Position numbers and translations under genes: made by a program | Origin: Pyrrhosoma nymphula | Taxonomy: Eukaryota > Arthropoda > Insecta > Odonata > Coenagrionidae | Direction: 5' to 3' | Length of the DNA: 64,000 nucleotides | NCBI GenBank assembly: GCA_963573305.1 | Contig: OY754332.1 | Location: forward strand, 139,679,977 to 139,743,976 | In this document: positions 56,109 through 64,000 of the stretch, piece after piece | How positions within the stretch are numbered: the stretch's first letter is position 1 | Layout: every line of letters begins with the position of its first letter | The notes under the pieces: generated by a model | Databases searched by the model: none | The model's input: only the letters and a program-made list of their open reading frames with translations | Told to the model about the DNA's origin: nothing

Positions 56109-58935
56109 ATGCATCTGAACATCCAGTGCCTCAGGAATAAAATTAACGAACTTTCACTTGCTATCAATGATAACCCCCCTGACGTACTTTGTTTTAGTGA
56201 ACATTGGCTAAATGGTGTAGAAACCAATAGTGTTAATCTAACAGGTTACAAACTTATATCTTCCTTCTCAAGAAAAGTGCATAGAAATGGTGGTGTTGCA
56301 ATATTTGCAAGAACACAGCTTGATATCCGTCCCATTACTGTTGAATCTGTGGAAAAATCCTTCGAATGTGCTGGAGCAAAACTTAAAATTGACAAAGATT
56401 TCTACTGTATTTTTACTGTTTATAGATCCCCTGATTGTGATGTAAATTCCTTCATTGATCACCTTGAGAGCAAAATGTCTTCCTTAACCACAAAAAACTT
56501 ACACAACCTAATTGTCTGTGGGGACTTCAATGTTAACTTCTCCACTGAAAACTCCAAACGAACCCACCTAATTGATATGATTTCATCTTATAACCTGAAG
56601 CCAACAATTCTAACCCCAACACGAGTTACTTCAAATACTGAATCTCTTATTGACAACATACTTGTGCACACGTCTTTACAATACAGGTCCTCCAAAAATA
56701 TGGACTTGGGCCTCTCAGACCACTTTGCACAACTTATTGAGTTGAAGGCCGAAAAAATTCCTACCACTGCTCATGAATACAAGAGGATATTTAGTCAACC
56801 AGAAATAGAAAACTTTGTCCATCAACTAAGCATCACTGACTGGAATAAAGTGTTTGCAAGCAATGACCCAGAGGAAAACTTTCGAAATTTTTGCACACCA
56901 TTATGACTGCTTCTTTCCAGTGAAAAAGGTCCGGAAATCAAACTTTCCTAGTACACAATGGATGACACCAGAGCTAAAAAAGCAAGGGTCATACCTTAGA
57001 CTTTGTAATAACGAAATCAGACAGACAGATAACCAAATGTTGAAATCCAAATATAAGCAGTTAATGAAAGAATATAAAAACAAGATAAAGGAAGCAAAAC
57101 TTAACTACAACAACCAATACATCTCTAACTCAAACAATGTTTCCAAAGCATCATGGGAAGTTATAAAAAGATCAACGCCATCCCCAAACACAGCAAAAAA
57201 CATCACATTACAAATGAATAACAGGGAAATATCTGATCCAAAATTCGTAGCCAATAGCCTAAATAACTTTTTTTCTGATCAACAAGATCTCATGGCTCCA
57301 ATCCCCCTCAATCGCCTAAGAAACAAATCATCAGCAAACCAACACATACCCATAAATCAAAAAAATAATACAATCTTTCTGATGCCCACTGATGAAAAGG
57401 AGGTACACTCATACATTTCACAACTTGGAAGAACTAAATCTTCTGGACCAGATGAAATACCTGGATATCTTTTAACCAAATGTTCACATATATTATCTCC
57501 TCTTCTAACTCATATGATCAACTCATCTATGACACAAGGTATCTTCCCTTCAAGACTTAAAATAGCCAAAATAATTCCTGTTCCCAAGAAAAATTCAACC
57601 AAAGGACCAGAAAACTACCGACCCATTGCTATAACATCTTCTTTCTCTAAAATATATGAAAAAATAATGTATTCCCGTCTAATCAATTATCTCAACAAGT
57701 ACAACCTTATCTCCAATTGTCAACATGGCTTCTTGAAAGGAAAATCAACCTCCACAGCAATTTTTGATTTACTTCAGACCATCTATAACACCATTGATAA
57801 AAAAGAATCCATCGTCGGTATTTTCTACGACCTGTCAAAGGCCTTCGACACAATCAACCACCAGATACTGCCTAAAAAGTTAAATCAGGTTGGAATTAAC
57901 GGTGTTGCATTGGATTGGATCATGTCATTTGTCACAAACAGACAGCAGTATGTCCAATTAAAATATCATGACAAGTATGAAGCCACAAGTGTGTATAAAT
58001 CTCAACCCAGAATCCCCACAAGAGGTGTGCCTCAAGGCTCAGTATTAGGCCCCCTCCTTTTTATTATTTATGTCAATGATATATCAATGTATCTGAACAA
58101 AGGACAGTTAGTAGTCTATGCCGACGACACTAACCAAGTCATAACTGCCGAGTCAATTGAACAATTAGAAAGAAGTGCAAACCATGCAATAAAAGAAATG
58201 ATAAGTTGGACAGCCGAAAATGAACTCCGGCTTAATGAAGATAAGACATCCATCATTCTCTTCCACCCATACCAAAAGAAAGTCCATTGCCCTTCTCTTC
58301 TTATAAACAACAACCACATCAACGTCAGCCGTGAGACCAAGTTCTTGGGAATCACACTCTCTGAAACTTTAAACTGGGCAAATCATATCAATTATCTATC
58401 TGACAAACTTCACTTCCACTTGTACACATTACGAAACCTCCGCCAGGAAGTATCTACCAAAACATTACTATCAGTATACTATGCCCACATCTACCCCAGA
58501 ATCAGATATGGTATCATCTTTTGGGGCATATCCTGCCACAGCACACGAATATTCAAGCTACAGAAAAGAGCTATCAGGCTAATAGCAGGAATCTCACAGC
58601 AAACCTCCTGCAAACCATATTTTTTGAAATACAGAGTCCTCACCCTACCCTGCATCCTAATCCTCGAAGCTGTAGTATTTGTCAGAAGAAATCAACATCT
58701 ATTCCATCTGAATAACCAAGAACACATGCACTACACACGGCAGCACAAAGATATCCACTGTATAAGCAAAGAATTAGCCCTCACAAACAACAGTCCCTAC
58801 CACACCATCACACAAATTTACAACAAGTTACCCAACCACCTCAAAGAAATAGAAAAAGAAGGTATTTTCAGTAACAAAGTAAAAACATACCTAACAAATA
58901 ATCCACACTATTCAGTATCAGAATACCTGAATTGA
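56109..58935 (+). CDS. CR1 ORF2: endonuclease and reverse transcriptase, one frameshift
   Basis: 56109-56906 encodes the endonuclease: MHLNIQCLRNKINELSLAIN, CFSEHWLNG, YRSPDCDVN, CGDFNVNF and LSDHFAQLIEL. At about 56885 the frame shifts by one and continues as HHYDCFFPVKKVRKSNFPST to TGA 58933-58935. Reverse transcriptase blocks are TKSSGPDEIPGYLL, NYRPIAITSSFSKIYEK, QHGFLKGKSTSTAIFD, FYDLSKAFDTINH, GVPQGSVLGPLLFIIYVND and the catalytic YADDTN near 58121. The thumb region ETKFLGITLSETLNW and a full C-terminal domain are present. Apart from the shift no stop is visible. Function is nicking of the target and reverse transcription of the element RNA. Confidence 0.85.
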
Positions 58936-59184
58936 TTGTCAAAGTTGCTACTCAACTCTATTTTATATTAATGTAATATGTCATGATATATTGTACATAA
59001 ATGTATTGTTTACGTGATAATATTAACACAGGAAAAATGCGATATCATTTTGTATTCACTATTATATATAACGCCCATGTACTTTCTGTATGTACTTATA
59101 TCTTACCTGTATGTGTTTTTCTTTTCTTACCTGTAATTACTTATATTTTACTTGACTTGCCTTATGTCCTTATGTAGACCTACA

Positions 59185-59225
59185 GGGCCAATAAAGTTAT
59201 TATATTATTATTATTATTATTATTT
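59185..59225. repeat. (ATT)n microsatellite tail of the CR1 element
   Basis: A run of ATT units follows CCAATAAAGTTATTAT and marks the 3' end of the LINE. Confidence 0.8.
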
Positions 59226-59251
59226 TCCTCTTTTGGGATTAACAGCATCTG

Positions 59252-59345
59252 CAGGGTTGTTACAGGTCAGGGGAGTCAGGGAATTGAAATGGGTCAGGAA
59301 AAAGTCAGGGAATCTCGTCCATGGCATCAGGGAAAATGTATGCCA
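59252..59345. mobile_element. Terminal fragment of a family-F-like element
   Basis: CAGGGTTGTTACAGGTCAGG is followed by several GTCAGGGAA words, the same structure as the left ends at 21191 and 44427. No matching right end was found within the window. Confidence 0.45.
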
Positions 59346-60483
59346 TGTCACGCGATTCAAAAGAACTGCCGTGCTGTTGGCTGGCTGAGCTGGCCTGGGT
59401 CAGCCAGGCGCCGAACTAGTCAAGTCTTTATGCCGCCCTGAGGAGCGTTGCTAGCCATTGCTCTTGCATTTATTTGAAAAAGCATTGGTGGCCAAGATAT
59501 TAGAAAAGTCTCCACTTTAGTACAAGATTTGCAAGGCAATCACGTTTTGTGATCCGGATTTGATACTGAAATCCTGAGTTGCAGCTCTTACTCGTTCCCG
59601 GAACTGCCTCTCATTGCTGCAGCTAAGGCAGTGGTTCTCTGCTTTAGAATGCGACTCACTAGAAGCTGAGTTCATGACTTTAATTAATAAACCTGCTGTC
59701 TCTGTGTGCTTGAAAGAATATGACTGAGAGCACACCAGTCTTGGTCACTTTTGGAGGTGCATTTTAATGTCGCAGAAGTTCTCTGGATTAATAGTAGATT
59801 TTATCCACATGATTTTAATATTGAGTCACGGAAATGCCTTTGTGGAGAGGTGCTATTCCACAAACATAGAAGTTTGTATCGAAAACAAACTCCCATAGAC
59901 ACTCGGGCAAAAACAGGTGTACGACGCTGTGAATTCGGCCGGCGGAATTCTTAATGTGGAAGTTAGTGACAAAATGATTTCTAGAGTGTGACATGCACAT
60001 GCAGAGTATGAAGAGGCGCAAAGGGAGAGAGCGAAAGAAGACAAGGAAATGATACAGAAGAGAAGAGATGAATGAATGATTGGGGAAGAAGTTAATAAAT
60101 TAAGAGCGAAGAAAACCAAACTTTTGCTAGAAAACTAATTGGAGTGCGATACTATCGACGAGAGGCTGAGAGCACTATGTGACCATGTATAGCATTTCTG
60201 TTTTGTTGTCGCTAGGTTCGTTCTACATCCACATCCCTGAATGCAGACTTTTTGTTTGATGTGTCAATTTAAATTTGACACCATATTTTGTTCTGATGTG
60301 GTCAGGATTCGAGGATTCGATTGAATCGTATTGAATCCATGGATTCGAGATTCGATCGAATCCTTGCACAAAAGATTCGTTAAATTCAAATCCTTGTTTA
60401 GCTGGTGGCATACCTTAGGATAACGATCTCGCAAGGTAATAATCTCATGAATGACGTTGTTTTACCGTCGTAAGTGCTGATAA
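59346..60483. other. No gene recognised
   Basis: Several short open frames lie here without recognisable similarity or splice borders. The patch 60300-60390 repeats GATTCGA and GAATC words (GGATTCGAGGATTCGATTGA type), possibly the end of another element. Confidence 0.4.
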
Positions 60484-60649
60484 CACTGGTCAACAAAAAA
60501 ATAATTTTTTTCTGTCCTAGACATGTTGTTGGGTGCTTCTAGAGGTATTTTTCGTGCTGATTTTGAATCTGGGCTCAGATTTTTTCTATCACGTCTAGTT
60601 TCCTTAGGACAACCGAATTAAATGTGGGTTCAAGGGGGTTTCAGCAAAT

Positions 60650-62415
60650 AAATCGTGAATTTAAAAAATTGAAAAAATGGGTGCTTACTCAGGATTTTCT
60701 CACATATTTAGCATCTGGCAAGTCCCTTTTCAGTGTCCAGCAGTAATCTGTTAGCATGTTGCTGAACTTTCCTTGGCGCCGTTTTTCCATGTGTTTAAAT
60801 ATCCTGGTGGAGACGCTCACCGTGTTCATCTCTAACGGCGCCAAGGTTTGGTGGAAGAAAGTCCAGGTGTGAGTCGAGGAAGTGAATTTTTAAAGACATA
60901 TTGCAGCCCATTTTTTTGTACGATTTAATTAGATTAGCCACCAGATCGTGATAATTCTCAGCCATGATATTTCCTAGAAAATGTTCAACTACATTTTTGA
61001 ATGCGTTCCACGCGCTTTTTTCCGTTCAACTCGATTGCTGTTGAAATTCCGAATCCTTCAGCACTTCCCTAATCTGAGGCCGAATGAAAATTCCTTCTTT
61101 GATCTTTGCCTCACTGATTTTAGGGAATTTTTGTTTCAAATAAGTAAAACCAGCACCATTTTTTGTCCATGCGGCTTTCACAAAGTTTTTAACAAGTCCA
61201 AATTTAATATGTATAGGTGGCAAAAGAACATTTTTCGGATCGAATAAAGGCCGAAAAAGGACATTTTTGGATCCAGGAACGAGTGCTTTACGTTCTGGCC
61301 AATCTTTTATCAAGTAATGATATTTTCTGTCTCTGCTATCCCACTTGCAGATGAAGCAAAAATATTTCAAAGCAAATATGTAGCAAAGTTGTAAGCCTAG
61401 TAAAATTGCAATTACTTTTTAGTCGCCACAAATTTTCCACTTATATGTTTCGTAGTGAATTGTTTCTAAAAGTAACTGCATATTCTCGTAAGATTCTTTC
61501 ATGTCAGTTCCATGAGCTAACGGTATCGAGGGGAGTTCATTTCCATTATGTAAGAGAACAGCCTTTAAACTTACCTTGGAGGAATCATTGAACAAACGCC
61601 AATCATCTGTGTTGTATTCAAAATTAAGAGTATCCATAACAGAGAGAACATCATTGCAAAAATGAAGGTTTTTTTCTTGAGAAAAAATAATTTAAATTCG
61701 TCATGGCGAGGTCGATGCATAGAAATTTTCGTATTTGGATCCAGCAATTTCCAACCCTTTAATCGTGATTCTAAGATTTCACTCTGCTTTTTGGACAAAT
61801 TTAAATCGCGCACTAGATCATTTAAAAACCTCTTGCGTTATAAAATGAGGTCCATCAGATGTACTTGGTCCGAAATTTGGGTCCTTCGAGTTTTCGAATC
61901 CTTCATTCTCACATTCTTGATTACTTTCTGAATCTTCGCTAAGATTAATATTTTCCGGTGTTTCCGGCACTGGTAAATTTTTGGAGTGAGGGACCGGTCG
62001 TATCGCTGATACCAGGTTGTTTGGATATTTTACTGTGTGTTTTGACTTTGGTGTAATTCCTTTAATTTTTGTTAAACAAAAATAACTGTCTGAAAAATGA
62101 TCCTTAGGATCCCGCCAAATCATGGGGATGGCAAAATTCATATGACGTTTACCCTCAGTCCAACCAGTGAGAAGCCTTACACCTAGGCATGATGAAAGCT
62201 AAAGCCACTTCACAACGATTACACAGGTGCTACACATCACATGAGGCGCCTATCCTTTATCCTGGTCACCCAACGGTCAGTCTAAATAAAGTTTATAACA
62301 CTGTCTCAAAAAGGGAGTAATGCTCCGCCTTTGAGCCTTGAAAGTAATTTCACCGCACACGTAACAAAAGTCATCGAGGTGGTTCATCACGCACTGTCTA
62401 GGCATGATGAAAGCT
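60650..62415 (-). pseudogene. Transposon-borne CxxC protein of unknown function, decayed
   Basis: Read on the minus strand, the likely start is MPRQCVMNHLDDFCYVCGEI near 62411, then RRSITPFLRQCYKLYLD and HVMCSTCV, then GKRHMNFAIPMIWRDPKDHF. The next blocks are RDLNLSKKQSEILESRLKGW, a frameshift, DDWRLFNDSSKVSLKAVLLH and KWKICGD, another break, CFICKWDSRDRKYHYLIKDW, VLLPPIHIKFGLVKNFVKAA, GIFIRPQIREVLKD, and finally KKMGCNMSLKIHFLDSHLDF and RDEHGERLHQDI. Paired CxxC motifs suggest zinc binding. The same block order occurs in a family of uncharacterised proteins that I recall from many insect and cnidarian genomes. Its place inside intact TIRs makes it the candidate transposase. Several stops and frameshifts are present. 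Confidence 0.7.
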
Positions 62416-62437
62416 AAGCCACTTCACAACGATTACA
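62183..62437. repeat. 41-bp direct duplication inside the CxxC gene
   Basis: CTAGGCATGATGAAAGCT(A)A through GATTACA occurs at 62183-62223 and again at 62398-62437. The right copy overlaps the gene's start, so the left copy is the insertion that breaks the frame after the second CxxC. Confidence 0.8.
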
Positions 62438-62864
62438 GTGTAATAAGCTGTAATTTCCTGCGAGCAACAAAATTCTCAAACCGTCTTCAGAGAAAAAACA
62501 AACGTCTTCACGCACCGACAGTAGTTAGTCACATTCTGATGTGCAGTGGCAGCTGATTCAGCATTGCTTTGAACAAAATGATAGGATAGTGCAAGTTTAA
62601 ACATGTTTTGACAAGATAGGAAGGCATGACATCGTAGGACAACATGTTTTGACAGGAAAATTTTATCTTCACCTGCTCATGCTATCATGATATATAAATG
62701 AAATAAATTACTAATTTCGTTATAGCAGAAACATACATTCAGCTGTCCTAAGAAAACTAGACGTGATAGAAAGAATCTAAGCACAGATTCGGAATCAGCA
62801 CGAAAAAAACGTCTATGATCACCCAACAACGTCTCTAGGACAAAATCTTTGTTGACCAGTGTAA

Positions 62865-63702
62865 TCTGTGCGGAAATTCACTAGGGCATATATTTATAAA
62901 TGAACTTTTATTTTACTTATTTTCAGTGAAATTCTACATCGGAACGTACTTTCTTCTTCGTATGTGCTGATTATCTAACGCAGGTACCATCGATCGGCGA
63001 CTCACCCCAGAGCAGAGAGCCACCGGCAGCCGACGATATATGCCGATTCAGCTCAATCACGTTGATGCACGATTGTGGTCGCGAAACTATGGTCGAAGTG
63101 TATGATATTTAGGGTGCTTTCGATTTGCGGCTAAAATCGGAATTTTAGATTGAGGGATACCCTAGCAGGAGCACATTGAGATTCAGTAGCTTGAGTGAAT
63201 TTTTGAGCATTTTTTCTTTTTTCTTAGGTTTTTTCATTTTTTTACTAACTTAATTATATTTTATGTATCTTCATATATATAATTATAGCAGCATTAGCAT
63301 TCCATTTTACTTCTTTAGATTTACTTTCTCGGTTGTAGCGTGGTTTAGAGTTAGCAATTATGCATTTCATATTTCACTTCAGTTGTACTTATTTCAATTC
63401 TTCTACGGTAGTCTTAGGCATTGTCTTGTAATTTTTTGTTTTAGTTTTTTTATTCATTTTTCTAGCACTAGGTTTTCATTTTCTACATTCATATATCAAG
63501 TGTATATTTTTAATCTTTGTGTTGGTTAGTTTATTCTTGTTCATGTACTTTTCTTTTTCATTTTGTAGTAAAATAATTGGTGAGGGTTTTTTAACATTTA
63601 GTTTTTGTTCGTTAGTCGGGAATAGTTTTTCGTCCGTTTGCAGTAGCTGTTTGTGTGTCAGGAGTAGTATTTTCGCTACTTAATCTCACTGTGGATTTTG
63701 CG
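62865..63702. other. No gene recognised
   Basis: AT- and T-rich DNA with a short open frame of hydrophobic residues at 63263-63529 that looks compositional. Confidence 0.4.
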
Positions 63703-63975
63703 ATGGTAGACAGTGTTATAACATTTTCACCAAGAAAAAGCAATTATAATCAAAATTGTTGTGTTTCTCAGTGCAATTCAAAAGTGCGTTTACGTCCTGA
63801 GCTTCGTTTTAACCGGTGTCCTCCAGATGGTGTTTTCAATGACAAACATTTGGGGGTTGCGAGAACGTTGCGAGAGAAGAATGGTTTGGGCCAACGTCCT
63901 GAGAATCAGGAAACCGATCTCGAACAGTATGCTTGTGTGCTCTACACTTCACAAAAGAGGATTACATTCTGCCAG
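63703..63975 (+). pseudogene. THAP-like domain exon, apparently decayed
   Basis: ATG 63703 opens MVDSVITFSPRKSNYNQNCC, then VSQCNSKVRLRPELRFNRCP, giving the C-x-x-x-C pair and the F-x-R-x-P start of a THAP zinc finger. Near the end the expected C-x-x-H-F-T block occurs only in another frame (CALHFTKEDYILP at 63936-63974), just before a GTAAGT donor at 63976. So the exon is either frameshifted or wrongly framed upstream. The conserved tryptophan was not seen. THAP exons occur both in host genes and in P-element-like transposases. Confidence 0.45.
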
Positions 63976-64000
63976 GTAAGTTATTAAATGTTGAAAAAGT

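Larger units (their letters stand above)
54670..59215 (+). mobile_element. CR1-clade LINE, nearly intact
   Basis: ORF1 (PHD finger plus SGNH esterase) and ORF2 (endonuclease plus RT) are in the standard order. The 3' region ends CCAATAAAGTTATTAT followed by a run of ATT units to about 59222, the short microsatellite tail expected of CR1-like elements. Only one frameshift in ORF2 was found, so the copy is young relative to its neighbours. The 5' border is an estimate. Confidence 0.85.
60484..62861 (-). mobile_element. DNA transposon with 135-bp TIRs and TAA duplication
   Basis: The ends CACTGGTCAACAAA and the inverted TTTGTTGACCAGTG open TIRs of about 135 bp (60484-60620 and 62735-62861), sharing TCCTAGA, GTTGTTGGGTG, CACGTCTAGTTT and a GGACAAC/GCTGTCC inner edge. 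TAA flanks both ends (60481-60483 and 62862-62864). At 2378 bp it encloses one decayed gene read on the minus strand. The superfamily is not assigned: the TIR and TAA are not those of the other elements here. Confidence 0.85.

Noticed and set aside
63263..63529. Membrane-protein-like open frame of 88 codons
   Set aside because: The T-rich strand gives F, L, I and S codons by composition; there is no support beyond length.
51149..64000. Last exon of PLGRKT
   Set aside because: I searched for a plus-strand phase-1 exon beginning with G-E-A-E-like codons and found none I could support; it is likely outside the window.

Overview
The window looks like AT-rich nuclear DNA from an arthropod, most likely an insect with a large, repeat-rich genome. 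The evidence is spliced exons with GT/AG borders, kilobase-scale introns, Jockey, CR1, RTE-like and Penelope retroelements, pogo/Tigger, hAT, piggyBac-like and Harbinger-type DNA elements, and tRNA- and 5S-derived short elements. No bacterial operon, CRISPR array or rRNA operon is visible. Species cannot be fixed from sequence alone.

One host gene runs through most of the window on the + strand: the homologue of the plasminogen receptor Plg-RKT (PLGRKT, C9orf46). Its first coding exon is at 19768-19848, the next at 33618-33748 and the third at 51039-51148. The introns between them are about 13.8 and 17.3 kb and are filled with transposons. The last exon, encoding roughly 35-40 residues, was not found and probably lies beyond the right edge. 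A second, unrecognised host gene contributes one clean exon on the - strand at 1818-1940. A THAP-like exon fragment sits at the right edge.

Almost everything else is mobile DNA, much of it nested. Left part (1-12 kb): short inverted-repeat elements, a 3.4-kb element at 4775-8211 whose ends are arrays of a GAGATGTCTC-like motif and which carries the spliced 3' end of a DUF4806-like gene, a foldback repeat at 8270-9480, and a 190-bp tandem repeat. 12.3-18.6 kb: a three-level nest of a long-TIR element holding a TA-flanked element holding a Jockey LINE. 20-27 kb: a 5S rRNA-derived SINE with a 13-bp target duplication, a 2.9-kb Tigger holding an RTE-like LINE, and several MITEs with intact target duplications. 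28-33 kb: a 4.4-kb pogo-type element with a long hairpin inside. 34-42 kb: Tigger remnants, nested piggyBac-like and hAT MITEs, a Penelope-like element with a GIY-YIG nuclease, and a decayed LINE. 43-50 kb: another nest and a third Tigger. 52-59 kb: a decayed minus-strand LINE head to head with a nearly intact CR1 whose ORF1 joins a PHD finger to an SGNH esterase. 60.5-62.9 kb: a complete DNA transposon with 135-bp TIRs, a TAA target duplication and a decayed gene of a widespread but uncharacterised CxxC protein family.

The least ordinary items are the 5S-derived SINE, the DUF4806-like gene carried by a transposon with tandem terminal exons, the CxxC-protein transposon, and a recurrent class of short perfect hairpins, two of them exactly at the ORF1 frameshift of the Jockey element.
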